A stretch of 64,000 nt of DNA, from positions 243,943 through 307,942 of the forward strand of contig NZ_SHKI01000007.1 of the NCBI RefSeq assembly GCF_004217175.1, read 5' to 3'. The notes under the pieces were generated by a model. The model saw only the letters and a list, made by a program, of their open reading frames with translations. It was not told where the DNA came from and ran no database searches. Made by a program: the position numbers and the translations under genes. Below, piece after piece: positions 23,341 to 31,604 of the stretch. This DNA comes from Leucobacter luti (GTDB lineage Bacteria > Actinomycetota > Actinomycetes > Actinomycetales > Microbacteriaceae). Position 1 is the stretch's first letter, and every line of letters starts with the position of its first letter.

Positions 23341-24746
23341 GCGAAGGTTTCCCCCAGACGGTCGCCGAGGAAGCGCAGCCCCGCGGCGTTTGATGATTTC
23401 ACGAGCACGGTATCGTTCGGCTGCAGCGTGCGCTGCAGGTACTCGAACGCGGCGTCCTGCTCTTCGAAGAAGACGCTCTCCCCGTCCCAGGAGCCCTCGT
23501 TGATCGCGCTGATGTGGAGGTTTCGTGCCTCAATACCGACGACCACGAGCTCCGAGATCCGCAGCCGCACCGCCTGCAGCCCGATCCGCAGGTGTTCCTC
23601 GATCGAGTACTCGCCCAGCTCGCTCATCGCGCCGAGCACCGCGACCGAGCGCCCCTCGGGCTTGGCGATCTGCGCGAGGGTGCGAAGGCCGGCGCTCATC
23701 GAGTCGGGGCTCGCGTTGTAGGCGTCGTTGATGATCGTGATGCCGTCGCGACCGCCCATGACCTCCATGCGCCACCGCGCGGCGCGCGTCGCGCCCTCAA
23801 GCGCCGCAACCACGTCGGCGAGCGGCAGCCCGAGCTCGAGCCCCACCGCCGCTGCGGCGAGGGCGTTGGTCACGTGGTGCTCACCGAGCACGCGGAAGAC
23901 GACGGGCAGCGATTCCCCGTCGGCGTGCAGCGTGAATCGGGTGCCGGACGCGTCCGAGTCGATGTCGCTCGCGCGCACGTCTGCCTCGGGGTGTCGACCG
24001 AACCAGCGCACGCGGGCGCTCGTGAGCTCGCCCATGCGCGACACATACGCGTCGTCGCGGTTCAGCACCGCGACCGCCGACTCTGGCAGGTCGCGCACCA
24101 TCTCGCTCTTCGTGCGGAAGGTGGTCTCGATCCCGCCGAACTCGCCCGCGTGGGCGAGCCCCACCGTGAGGACCACGCCGATGTGCGGCGGCGCCATTGC
24201 GGTGAGGCGGGCGATCTCGCCCTCGGCGCTCGCGCCCATCTCGGCCACGAGCGTGCGGGTGTCCTCCTCGACGCGCAGCATCGTCAGCGGGCCGCCGACC
24301 TCGTTGTTGAACGACTTCGCGGAGGCGACCGTTGGCCCCACCCGCTCCGCCATCGCGGCAACCAGATTCTTCGTCGTCGTCTTCCCGTTTGACCCGGTGA
24401 TCCCGACGATCTTCAGTCCGCCCGCGGCGCGCACCCGGCGCACCACCTCGGTCGCGAGCGCGCCCAGCGCCTCCGTCGTGTCAGCAACGATGATCTGCGG
24501 CACGCGGTCGTCGGTCTCGCGCTCGGCGACGACGAGCGCCGCCCCCGCCGCAATCGCCTGCGGCACAAAGCGGTGACCGTCGGTCTCTTCTCCGCGCCGA
24601 GCGAAGAAGATCTGGCCGGGCCCCACCTCGCGGGAGTCGGTCTGGGATTCGCCGCGAACGCGATCCGTCGGTGCGGCACCGCTCGTGCCTGGCACGAGCT
24701 GCCCGCCGGTGGCGGCAGCAATCTCTGCGAGCGTCAGTTCAATCAC
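23337..24746 (-). CDS. murF: UDP-MurNAc-tripeptide--D-alanyl-D-alanine ligase
   Basis: MurF adds the D-Ala-D-Ala dipeptide to complete the pentapeptide stem. The 469-residue enzyme carries ATP loop [13 protein letters not shown], central motif [11 protein letters not shown] and the substrate-side motif [15 protein letters not shown]. Start and stop overlap murE and mraY by four bases each, so the three genes are translationally coupled. Confidence 0.97.
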   Translation of the reverse strand: MIELTLAEIAAATGGQLVPGTSGAAPTDRVRGESQTDSREVGPGQIFFARRGEETDGHRFVPQAIAAGAALVVAERETDDRVPQIIVADTTEALGALATEVVRRVRAAGGLKIVGITGSNGKTTTKNLVAAMAERVGPTVASAKSFNNEVGGPLTMLRVEEDTRTLVAEMGASAEGEIARLTAMAPPHIGVVLTVGLAHAGEFGGIETTFRTKSEMVRDLPESAVAVLNRDDAYVSRMGELTSARVRWFGRHPEADVRASDIDSDASGTRFTLHADGESLPVVFRVLGEHHVTNALAAAAVGLELGLPLADVVAALEGATRAARWRMEVMGGRDGITIINDAYNASPDSMSAGLRTLAQIAKPEGRSVAVLGAMSELGEYSIEEHLRIGLQAVRLRISELVVVGIEARNLHISAINEGSWDGESVFFEEQDAAFEYLQRTLQPNDTVLVKSSNAAGLRFLGDRLGETFA

Positions 24747-26311
24747 GAAAGCAATCCTGCCTCGCGGAGCGCGCCGCGGACCTCATCACGCGCCGAGTAG
24801 GGAATGAACTGCCCGGCGACTTCCTGGTGGTCCTCGTGTCCGGGACCGGCATACAGAATAACGTCCCCCGGTTCAGCGAGCGAAATGGCGAGCCTCACGG
24901 CACGGCGCGGATCGCCCTCCTCGATCACCGTGGCGTGGTTCGCGCCGCGAGCGCCGTCGAGCAGCTGCGCGCGAATCGCCTCGGGTGGCTCAGACCGCGG
25001 GTGATAATCGCAGATGATCACGGTGTCGGCGCCGACGGCAGCAACGCGGCCCATCTCCTCGCGCTTGGTGGTGTCCCGGTCGCCGTCGGCGCCGAACATG
25101 AAAATGATCTTGCCGGGCGCAACCTCGCCGAGCGCATCGAGCATCGCCTCGAACGCACCGGCCGTGTGGCCGTAGTCGACGAAGAAGCGCGGGCCGGTGG
25201 AGCCGGGCTGCGTCATTTCCTCGAGCCGGCCGGGGATATAGGCCGGGATCCGGCCGCGGTCGAGGCCGGCGGCCACCCGCTCAAGCGGGATCCCCGCCTC
25301 GTGCATCATGATCAGCGCGAGCGCGGCGTTCTCGGCCATGAAGCTCCCGAACACGGGCACGCTGCCACGGAAGTGCGCGCCCTCGGGGCCCTGCAGCACG
25401 AACGAGACGCCGTCGAGCGTCTGCGAGGTGACCGCGAGGTGCCATTCCGCCTGCTGCCCGTAGGCGGTCGCGAGCCGGGTCACGGGGATCTGCGACTCGC
25501 GCGCAACGCGCTGGCCGTACGGGGAATCGACGACCACCACGCCGCGCGCGGCGCGCTCCGGCGTGAACAGTGCCAGCTTTGCGGCGAAGTATGACTCGAG
25601 GTCCCCAAACTCGTCGAGGTGGTCCTGCGAGAAGTTGTTGAACGCCACCACGTCGAAGTGCACGCCGTCGAGACGGTGCCGCACGACCGCCTGCGCGGAG
25701 ACCTCGATCGCCACGGCCTCGACGCTGCGCTCGCGCATGCGGGCGAGGAGCCCATGGAGCTCGGACGCCTCGGGGCTCGTGAGGTTTGAGGGGATCACCT
25801 CGTCGCTCACCCGCCGCTCGGCGGTGGAGCTCAGCCCGGTGGTGATCCCGGCGGCGCGCAACAGCTCGGCGAGCAGGTAGACCACGCTCGTCTTGCCGTT
25901 CGTGCCGGTGACCCCGAACACCTTCGCGTCGTAGTCGCCCGTGCCGTACACGGCCGCCGACACGTCGCCCAGCAGCTCGCGCGGGTGCTGCGCCGAGACG
26001 AGCACGGGGATCGAGACGCCGGCCTCAGCCACCAGCTCGGCGCCCGCGGCGTCCGTGAGGATCGCGCGCGCGCCGAGGGCCACCGCCTGGGCGGCAAACG
26101 CGGCCCCGTGCCGCTTCGCGCCGGGCATCCCCACGTAGAGGTCGCCGGGGCGCACGTCGCGCGAGTCGAGCGAGACCCCGGTCACTGCGGTGTCGGCCGC
26201 GTGGCCGTCGCCCGGTCCAGCCACCGCCAGTCCAAAGCGCTCGGCGAGCTCGCTGAGCTGGATCTGGTTGGGGGTCTGCGGGCGAATGCTCAACGCATCT
26301 CCGGTACTCAC
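24743..26311 (-). CDS. murE: UDP-MurNAc-dipeptide--third-residue ligase (MurE)
   Basis: MurE adds the third stem residue. The 522-residue enzyme has ATP loop GVTGTNGKTS (about 133-142), ligase motif SNLTSPEASELH and a C-terminal FGADGDRDTTKREEMG block. The specificity stretch, DNPR in enzymes that add meso-diaminopimelate, reads DYHPRSE at residues 435-441, so the added amino acid may not be DAP. Microbacteriaceae often carry type B peptidoglycan with Lys, Orn, diaminobutyrate or homoserine at this position; that link is inference. The GTG start has GGAGG nine bases upstream. Confidence 0.93.
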   Translation of the reverse strand: MSTGDALSIRPQTPNQIQLSELAERFGLAVAGPGDGHAADTAVTGVSLDSRDVRPGDLYVGMPGAKRHGAAFAAQAVALGARAILTDAAGAELVAEAGVSIPVLVSAQHPRELLGDVSAAVYGTGDYDAKVFGVTGTNGKTSVVYLLAELLRAAGITTGLSSTAERRVSDEVIPSNLTSPEASELHGLLARMRERSVEAVAIEVSAQAVVRHRLDGVHFDVVAFNNFSQDHLDEFGDLESYFAAKLALFTPERAARGVVVVDSPYGQRVARESQIPVTRLATAYGQQAEWHLAVTSQTLDGVSFVLQGPEGAHFRGSVPVFGSFMAENAALALIMMHEAGIPLERVAAGLDRGRIPAYIPGRLEEMTQPGSTGPRFFVDYGHTAGAFEAMLDALGEVAPGKIIFMFGADGDRDTTKREEMGRVAAVGADTVIICDYHPRSEPPEAIRAQLLDGARGANHATVIEEGDPRRAVRLAISLAEPGDVILYAGPGHEDHQEVAGQFIPYSARDEVRGALREAGLLS

Positions 26312-26338
26312 GTGGGTGTGCCTCCTGCGGGCGTGTCT

Positions 26339-28135
26339 TTAATACTCCGTGGGGAGAGGTTCAAACTCTCCGGTGGACGGCGGGATATGGAACGTCCGGA
26401 TGGTCGCCTCGGCCGCCTCGCGGAAACTCGTCAGCGCGGCCATGCTCCCATCCCCCGCCGTAGGGAACGCAATCGATGTTACCGCGACAAACTGCGGGTC
26501 GTCGGCCGGGAAGATCCCCGCGAACGAGTGCACGAAGTCGGTGCGGTAGCCGCCCTGGCCGTCGGCCTGCTCCGCCGTGCCCGTCTTTCCGGCGATCCGG
26601 TAGCCCGGGATCGAGATCACGTCCTTGAACCAGCCCTCGGTGGTCACCGTCTCGAGCATCTGCATCATCTGTGCGGCAGTGTCCTCGGAGACCGCGCGCA
26701 CCTCGTCGCCGTGGTCAAGCAGATCTTCGGTGCCGTCGGCGTTGGCGCAGCCGCGCACCACGCTCGGGGGAACGCGCACCCCGCCGTTCGCGAGCGCCTG
26801 GTACACGCCCGCGGTCTGCACGATCGTCGACGAGAGGCCCTGCCCGAACATGGTGTTGTACGAGGTCTGCCGGTCCCAGTCCTCGACGGGGATCAGGCTC
26901 CCCGCGTCCTCCAGCGCCAGGCCGGCCTGTGTCGATTCGCCGATGCCAAACTTGCGCAGGTAATCGTAGCGCACCTCTGGGCTGAGCACGTTGCCGAGCG
27001 TCGCGGTTCCCACGTTCGACGACTGCGTGAGGATGCCCGTGAGCGTCCACTGCATCGGCGGGTGCGGGAATGCATCCCCGAAGCGCACGTTCGGCTCCGG
27101 CTCAAGATAGTCGGGGGTGAGGTTCTGGGTCAGCGGCGTCGCTGCCCCCTCCTCAATCAGCGCGGCCGCGGTGATCGCCTTGAACGTCGACCCCGGCTCG
27201 TAGGGCGACACGAAGGCGCGCGCCTCTCGCTTCAGCGGGTCCGAGGCGTCCACGTCGTTTGGATCGACCGAGCCGTCCTCCGCGACGGCGACCAGCTCGC
27301 CCGTCTTCACGTTCATGATGACGATGTAGCCGTACGCCGCTGCGGTCTCCTGCACCTGCGCGTTGATCGTCTGCTGGGCCTCCCACTGCAGGTCGCGGTC
27401 GAGTGTCAGCTCAACGGTCCCGCCGTCCTCAACCTTGCGCTCAACGACCACACTGCCCGGGAGCGCCACGCCGTCCGCGCTGCGCTCGTAGGTCTCGGAG
27501 CCGTCGACGCCGGTGAGGCACTCGTCCTGCGACAGTTCGACGCCCGACTGCGGCACGTCCTCAAACCCCGAGAAACCGATGATGTTGCCGGCCACCGCCC
27601 CGTTCGGGTACGTGCGCGTGTGGTGCGGCTCGAAGGTGAGCCAGGGAATCCCGAGATCCTTCAGGGCGTTCAACGCGGGCAGATCGATCGACCGCTTCAC
27701 GTACGCGAAGTCTGACTTCGGATTGATTTCGAGCGCGTCGTCGACGATCTTCTGAATCTCTGCCGCGCTCTGCCCAGTGATCTCAGCGATCTCCGAGAAC
27801 GCCTGCCTCGCGGTCACCTCAACCGTTGCGGCGCCGCCGCGCTCGGGGTCGGTCCGCCAGAACTTTCCGCCGTTCAGCTTCGTGTTCTTCGGCGACAGCT
27901 GCACGTCGTACCGCTCGTCGGTGGTGGCGAGCACCTCGCCGTTGCGGTCGACGATGTCGCCGCGGAGGCTCGGGATCGCCACGGGCACCGCCCGCTTGTC
28001 TTTCGCGTCCTCATTCAACGCGGCCGCCGAGACCACCTGCACGTCGATCAGACGGACCGTGAACGCGGCGGCGGCGACCACGACGATGCCGAGCGCGATG
28101 ATTCGACGCAGCCACCCGGAGCGCTGATTCCGCAT
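26339..28135 (-). CDS. ftsI: septal transpeptidase FtsI (class B penicillin-binding protein)
   Basis: The 598-residue class B PBP crosslinks septal peptidoglycan. A short cytoplasmic tail and one membrane helix (about 11-31) precede a PBP dimerisation domain (about 55-230) and the transpeptidase domain. Active-site motifs are S316-TFK319, S372-S-N374 and K517-TGT. No PASTA domain follows. The ATG has GGGAGA eight bases upstream. It lies between ftsL and murE, the standard position. Confidence 0.96.
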   Translation of the reverse strand: MRNQRSGWLRRIIALGIVVVAAAAFTVRLIDVQVVSAAALNEDAKDKRAVPVAIPSLRGDIVDRNGEVLATTDERYDVQLSPKNTKLNGGKFWRTDPERGGAATVEVTARQAFSEIAEITGQSAAEIQKIVDDALEINPKSDFAYVKRSIDLPALNALKDLGIPWLTFEPHHTRTYPNGAVAGNIIGFSGFEDVPQSGVELSQDECLTGVDGSETYERSADGVALPGSVVVERKVEDGGTVELTLDRDLQWEAQQTINAQVQETAAAYGYIVIMNVKTGELVAVAEDGSVDPNDVDASDPLKREARAFVSPYEPGSTFKAITAAALIEEGAATPLTQNLTPDYLEPEPNVRFGDAFPHPPMQWTLTGILTQSSNVGTATLGNVLSPEVRYDYLRKFGIGESTQAGLALEDAGSLIPVEDWDRQTSYNTMFGQGLSSTIVQTAGVYQALANGGVRVPPSVVRGCANADGTEDLLDHGDEVRAVSEDTAAQMMQMLETVTTEGWFKDVISIPGYRIAGKTGTAEQADGQGGYRTDFVHSFAGIFPADDPQFVAVTSIAFPTAGDGSMAALTSFREAAEATIRTFHIPPSTGEFEPLPTEY

Positions 28136-28162
28136 GCAGTTTCTCCCGTCCGACCCGGCCGG

Positions 28163-28783
28163 CTAGTGGGTGTTCGGGGCCGGCAGCTTGCCCTTCAACC
28201 GTACCGGCGCGGCAGTCTCCGCAGCCTGAGTGCTCGCGGCCTGTCCGGCGCGAGGTACCAGCAGACCCGCGGCGTCAACAACCGGCATGTCGCCGAGGGT
28301 CGCGTTCGCCACCAGGTTGCCGCGCGCCTCCGAGGTCTCAGAATCGAGCGCGCCAAGCACCGCGCCGTCGCTCAGCCGAAGCGTCGCGGGCCGCGTGTTC
28401 TGCACCATGCCCAGGGCCGCCGCGTTCTCAGCGAGGTTTTGGGGCGAGGCGAGCTTGTCGACGTTCTGCGACAGCACCCGCTCCACGCGGCCGAGGTCGC
28501 GCTGCTCCACCTCAAGCGCGCGCGCCTCGTATGCGCCCTGCGAAATCGCGATGCTCAGCCCGAGCTGCACGGCGAGGATCACGAGGATCACGCCGACCGC
28601 GACGAGCGAGCCGAGCAGCGGGCTCAGGCCAGCGCGCCGGGCGGCGTCGGGGGCCTCCGGCGCGATGCGCAGGTGCCGCTCAGACGGGGACGCCGGATCG
28701 CCCTGGCGCGCCGGATCACCCGGGTTCGCCGGGTTCGCGACAAGCGCGGCGAGGTCGAAGTCGACCGGGACCGTGTTGTTCAT
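28163..28783 (-). CDS. ftsL: FtsL-like divisome protein
   Basis: The 206-residue protein has a polar Pro/Asp-rich cytoplasmic N-terminus (about 1-60), one membrane helix (about 62-85) and a periplasmic coiled-coil segment (about 88-130) with EVEQRDLGRVERVL, followed by a low-complexity tail. FtsL sequences are poorly conserved. The call rests on size, topology and position between rsmH and ftsI. The ATG at 28783 overlaps the rsmH stop by one base (TGATG); a GTG one codon upstream is less likely given the AGGGA spacing. Confidence 0.8.
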   Translation of the reverse strand: MNNTVPVDFDLAALVANPANPGDPARQGDPASPSERHLRIAPEAPDAARRAGLSPLLGSLVAVGVILVILAVQLGLSIAISQGAYEARALEVEQRDLGRVERVLSQNVDKLASPQNLAENAAALGMVQNTRPATLRLSDGAVLGALDSETSEARGNLVANATLGDMPVVDAAGLLVPRAGQAASTQAAETAAPVRLKGKLPAPNTH

Positions 28784-29748
28784 CACACTTCCCTTGCTCG
28801 TTCAGCGGCGCGCAGCCGCACCGGGATGGCCCGCGGGTTGCGGGCGCGCTCGTCGTCTCCCGCGAGCTCTGCGCCGCGCGTGAGCAGGCGGAACTCGGGG
28901 CGGTGTTCGGGGAGCTCGACCGGCAGCCCTGCCGGCGCGGTCGAGCGGCTGCGGCGGGTCAGCTCGCGCTTCACGAGCCGATCCTCCAGCGACTGGTACG
29001 ACATGATCACGGCGCGGCCGCCCAGGTTGAGCAGGTCGAGCGCCGCGGGGATCGCGCGTTCGAGCACCGACAGCTCGCCGTTCACCTCGATCCGCAGGGC
29101 CTGGAAGACGCGCTTCGCCGGGTGGCGCTGGTCGCGAACCGCGGCGGGCGTCGCCTGCTGCAGCACGTCAACCAGCTGACCGCTGCGCTCGATCGGAGCT
29201 TCGGCGCGGGCCGCGATGATCGCTCGCGCGTAGCGGCCGGCCAGCGGCTCCTCGCCGTAGCGTTCGAAGATTGCCCGCAGGCGCCCCTCCGGCGCGGTCT
29301 GCAGCACCTCCGCGGCGGTCTCGCCGCGGCTCTGGTCCATGCGCATGTCGAGCGGGGCGTCCTGCGCGTACGCAAAGCCCCGGTCGGCTTCGTCGAGCTG
29401 CAGCGAGGACACGCCCAGGTCGAACAGCACGCCGTCGATCCGGTCAAAGCCCGCACCGCGCACGGCGTCAGCGATCTCGTCGTACACGGCGTGGACGCGG
29501 ATCGCGCGGTCGCCGAAGCGCGCGAGGCGCTTCCCGGCGAGCGCGAGCGCCTCCGTGTCGCGGTCGAGCCCGATGAGCGTCAGTCCCGGGTGCGCGTCGA
29601 GCAGCGCGGCGCTGTGCCCGCCCATGCCGAGCGTCGCGTCGACCACAACCGCGCCCTCGCGGCTCGCCGCGGGGGCGAGCAGTTCAAGGCAGCGGTCGAG
29701 CAGCACCGGCACGTGCAGGTCGCTGGGGTTGCGTGTGTCTTCAGTCAT
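28783..29748 (-). CDS. rsmH: 16S rRNA (cytosine-1402-N4)-methyltransferase
   Basis: RsmH (MraW) methylates N4 of C1402 in 16S rRNA with S-adenosylmethionine. The 321-residue protein has the SAM-binding motif [15 protein letters not shown] (about 35-50), DRDTEAL and the family blocks [21 protein letters not shown] and [15 protein letters not shown]. It lies 13 bases after the mraZ stop and overlaps ftsL, typical of the dcw cluster. Confidence 0.97.
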   Translation of the reverse strand: MTEDTRNPSDLHVPVLLDRCLELLAPAASREGAVVVDATLGMGGHSAALLDAHPGLTLIGLDRDTEALALAGKRLARFGDRAIRVHAVYDEIADAVRGAGFDRIDGVLFDLGVSSLQLDEADRGFAYAQDAPLDMRMDQSRGETAAEVLQTAPEGRLRAIFERYGEEPLAGRYARAIIAARAEAPIERSGQLVDVLQQATPAAVRDQRHPAKRVFQALRIEVNGELSVLERAIPAALDLLNLGGRAVIMSYQSLEDRLVKRELTRRSRSTAPAGLPVELPEHRPEFRLLTRGAELAGDDERARNPRAIPVRLRAAERAREV

Positions 29749-29761
29749 CGTGACGTCCGGG

Positions 29762-30193
29762 CTAGAACATGCCCGGAATCACCTCCCCATCGGTCTCAGA
29801 GAATGCGGCTTCCTGCTCGCGCAGGTAGGTCTCCCAGGCGGTTGCGTCCCAGATCTCGGCGCGCGAACCCGTGCCGATCACGGCGAGGTCGCGGTCGAGG
29901 CCGGCGTACTCGCGCAGCCCCTGCGGGATCGTGACGCGGTGCTGCTTGTCTGGCGTCTCAGGGTGTGCGCCGGAGAGGAACACGCGGAGGTAATCGCGCG
30001 CGTGCTTCGAGGTCATCGGCGCTTGGCTGATGCGCTCGTGCATGGCGGTGAACTCCTGCTCGCTGAAGACGTAGAGGCAGTGCTCCTGGCCTCGGGTGAT
30101 GACGAGCCCGTCGGAGAGCGCGTCGCGAAATTTTGCGGGAAGGATGAGCCGTCCCTTGTCGTCGAGCTTGGGCGTGAAGGTTCCCAGGAACAT
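29762..30193 (-). CDS. mraZ: transcriptional regulator MraZ
   Basis: MraZ is a 143-residue AbrB-like protein with two SpoVT-AbrB-type repeats ([16 protein letters not shown] near residue 12 and [17 protein letters not shown] near 84). It oligomerises as a ring, binds short direct repeats in its own promoter and represses the dcw operon. The ATG at 30193 gives the standard start [15 protein letters not shown] and has GGAGG close upstream. The probable operator repeats are at 30233-30273. Confidence 0.96.
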   Translation of the reverse strand: MFLGTFTPKLDDKGRLILPAKFRDALSDGLVITRGQEHCLYVFSEQEFTAMHERISQAPMTSKHARDYLRVFLSGAHPETPDKQHRVTIPQGLREYAGLDRDLAVIGTGSRAEIWDATAWETYLREQEAAFSETDGEVIPGMF

Positions 30194-30227
30194 TGGTTCC
30201 TCCCTCCACATGGATCGACTTACGCCC

Positions 30228-30233
30228 AGACTA
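30228..30233 (-). promoter_or_regulatory. candidate -10 of the mraZ promoter
   Basis: TAGTCT on the minus strand ends 34 bases before the mraZ ATG and directly abuts the first GTGGAG repeat. A bound MraZ ring would cover it, consistent with autorepression. Confidence 0.45.
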
Positions 30234-30273
30234 CTCCACTTTCCTCCACCGAGCCGGGTTTCCGCTCCACTTT
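30233..30273 (-). promoter_or_regulatory. MraZ box array
   Basis: On the minus strand AAAGTGGAG occurs at 30265-30273 and again at 30234-30242, with an extra GGTGGAG at 30244-30250. Such direct repeats before mraZ are the known binding site class of MraZ. The segment 30233-30249 recurs exactly, in opposite orientation, at 30410-30426. Confidence 0.6.
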
Positions 30274-30409
30274 ATTCCCCGACGGCGCTGGCGTGTTGAT
30301 ATAGCGCGGGTTTTGGGCGAAGAGCGCCGGGCGATTTTCGGGCCCTGGAGCGGCCCACGCGCGGCAGATCGCGGCGATCTGGCCCGAACTCGGCTTTCTC
30401 GCGCATTTC

Positions 30410-30426
30410 GTGGAGGAAAGTGGAGT
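30410..30426 (+). promoter_or_regulatory. orphan inverted copy of the MraZ boxes
   Basis: GTGGAGGAAAGTGGAGT is an exact 17-base copy of the mraZ operator (30233-30249) on the plus strand, 161 bases away. No TAGTCT-like -10 and no gene follow it on the plus strand. It could be a second docking site for DNA looping by MraZ or the relic of an inversion. Confidence 0.55.
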
Positions 30427-30469
30427 CACGTGGGCGCGGCGCGCGCTGCGGGCCCGCACCGCCGCCGCC

Positions 30470-30548
30470 CAGCACCCCACCCCTCCCCGCCCGCGCTCCT
30501 CACCCACGCACCCCACCCCACCCGCCCCAGCCCAGCCCAGCCCAGCCC
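30470..30548 (-). repeat. C-rich tract; G-quadruplex-prone on the minus strand
   Basis: The plus strand is almost all C with a five-fold CCCAG repeat at the right end. The minus strand therefore carries many GGG runs spaced by two to four bases, a strong G-quadruplex pattern, about 280-355 bases upstream of mraZ. Confidence 0.55.
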
Positions 30549-30629
30549 ACGAGCGTGCGGCTCCGCCACGAGCGTGCGGCTGCACACCCGCAGCGAAGCC
30601 GCACACTCGTGAAGGAGGGCTCCACTCGT
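30549..30629 (+). repeat. 81-bp repeat, copy 1
   Basis: This unit shares about 73 of 81 bases with copy 2 at 30826-30906. It contains GAGCGTGCGGCT at 30551-30562 and 30570-30581 and the near-complementary AGCCGCACACTC at 30597-30608, so it can form a 12-bp hairpin with one G-T pair. It resembles a REP- or MITE-like palindromic unit. No transposase is nearby. Confidence 0.7.
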
Positions 30630-30669
30630 CATCCTCGGGCCAGCAGGGCGGCCCCACACCGGCGCGGCG

Positions 30670-30715
30670 CCGGGAGGGGGCGGGCGCCGGGCGGCGGGGC
30701 GGGCGCGGGTGGCGG
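30670..30715 (+). repeat. G-rich tract; G-quadruplex-prone on the plus strand
   Basis: Runs of three to five G are spaced by one to four bases between the two 81-bp repeats. Here the G-rich strand is the plus strand, opposite to the tract at 30470-30548. Confidence 0.5.
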
Positions 30716-30825
30716 ACGCAGCAGGCGCAGTCGCGCAGGCACCGGCGCAGCAAGCACTTGCCGCCGCGACCCAGCGCCACCACCCCCCACGCCCACGCCC
30801 CACAACCACACCCACACCCACACCC

Positions 30826-30906
30826 GCGAGCGTGCGGCTCCGCCACGAACGTGCGGCTTCACACCCGCAGCGAAGCCGCACACTCGCGGGGAAAGGCTCC
30901 ACTCGT
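30826..30906 (+). repeat. 81-bp repeat, copy 2
   Basis: Direct copy of 30549-30629 shifted by 277 bases, about 90 percent identical, with the same internal inverted half-sites. Differences cluster near the right-hand GAAGGAGG/GGGGAAAG segment. Confidence 0.7.
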
Positions 30907-30908
30907 GG

Positions 30909-31087
30909 CCCTGCGGTAGACGGCGTGGGCAGCGCAGGCCCCCTGCGATAGGCGGCGTAGTCAGCGCTGGGTGCCCCCCACCCCGCGAGCAGAGGGCGCG
31001 GTCAGAGCAGGGCCACCCCACTCCGCGATAGACGGCGCGGTCAGCGCAGAGCGACCCCACCCCGCGAGCAGGAGGCGCGGCCCGGGC
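30909..31087 (+). repeat. diverged 40-bp tandem repeat array
   Basis: Five units begin at 30909, 30941, 30981, 31021 and 31060 with lengths of about 32, 40, 40, 39 and 28. Each opens with C(C/T)CCGCGA(T/G)AG-like sequence followed by GGCG(C/T)GGTCAGCGCAG-like sequence and a CCCCA end. Units differ at many positions. The array ends at the terminator of the DUF3040 gene. Confidence 0.6.
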
Positions 31088-31093
31088 ACGCAA

Positions 31094-31125
31094 AAGGGCC
31101 GCGGATCTCACGATCCGCGGCCCTT
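31094..31125 (-). terminator. intrinsic terminator of the DUF3040 gene
   Basis: A perfect 14-bp stem (31094-31107 with 31112-31125) and four-base loop are followed on the minus strand by TTG after two stem-encoded Ts. It lies 26 bases after the DUF3040 stop codon. Confidence 0.85.
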
Positions 31126-31151
31126 CGACAGCCGTGTTGCGTGCGTGCGGG

Positions 31152-31532
31152 CTAGCGCTCGCCCTCCATGCGCTCGTCCCAGCGGCGCTCGGCGCGCTCG
31201 CTCAGCGACTCGCGCGCAGCCCCGCCGCGCGGGGACTTGCCGCCATTCAAGACATCGTCGACGGTGACCGCGTCGGAACTGCGCGACAGCATGAGCGTCA
31301 CGCCCCCGATCATCACTGCGAAGCCAATCAGGCCGAGCCACAGCAGCTGCGCGGCAACGCCTCCGATGAGCGCGCCAATGCCGACGATCACCACAATGAT
31401 TCCCAGCACCAGCGACCTGTAGTTGACTCGACGGCGCACCACGGAGCCCGTCTGCATCACATCGGCTTCGCTCTGATAGAAACCACGTTCCATCTCGTCA
31501 AGCAGCCGCTGCTCGTGTTCTGACAGCGCCAT
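31152..31532 (-). CDS. DUF3040 membrane protein
   Basis: The 126-residue protein begins MALSEHEQRLLDEMERGFYQSE, the conserved N-terminus of DUF3040 proteins. Two hydrophobic helices follow (about 45-65 and 70-88) and a charged Arg/Glu-rich C-terminus. Function is unknown. M. tuberculosis Rv2169c, a DUF3040 protein, sits in the same neighbourhood near the dcw cluster. GGAGG precedes the ATG at good spacing. It diverges from the prenyl synthase gene. Confidence 0.9.
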   Translation of the reverse strand: MALSEHEQRLLDEMERGFYQSEADVMQTGSVVRRRVNYRSLVLGIIVVIVGIGALIGGVAAQLLWLGLIGFAVMIGGVTLMLSRSSDAVTVDDVLNGGKSPRGGAARESLSERAERRWDERMEGER

Positions 31533-31569
31533 GACGGTCCTCCCGACACTCAAACGATCTATGGAGTAC

Positions 31570-31575
31570 AGTCTA
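31570..31575 (-). promoter_or_regulatory. candidate -10 for the DUF3040 gene
   Basis: TAGACT on the minus strand, 37 bases before the ATG. It is back-to-back with the TAGGCT of the prenyl synthase gene. Confidence 0.45.
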
Positions 31576-31592
31576 CGTCTCGCACCTGCGAC

Positions 31593-31598
31593 TAGGCT
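31593..31598 (+). promoter_or_regulatory. leaderless promoter -10 of the prenyl synthase gene
   Basis: TAGGCT, then six bases, then the GTG start. No Shine-Dalgarno is present, which fits a leaderless transcript. Confidence 0.5.
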
Positions 31599-31604
31599 AG
31601 TTGT

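Larger units (their letters stand above)
30274..31093. other. gene-free spacer upstream of the dcw cluster
   Basis: About 820 bases contain no credible protein gene: open frames here are low-complexity Pro/His/Arg or Gly/Val strings without start signals. The content is the repeats, G-rich tracts and orphan MraZ boxes listed separately. No tRNA or known ncRNA was recognised. Confidence 0.6.

Noticed and set aside
30549..31087. CRISPR-like array
   Set aside because: Repeat lengths (81 and about 40) lack regular unique spacers of 30-40 bases, the units diverge, and no cas genes are nearby.
30430..31100. Small proteins in the repeat-rich spacer
   Set aside because: Open frames are low-complexity strings caused by GC-rich repeats and have no start signals.
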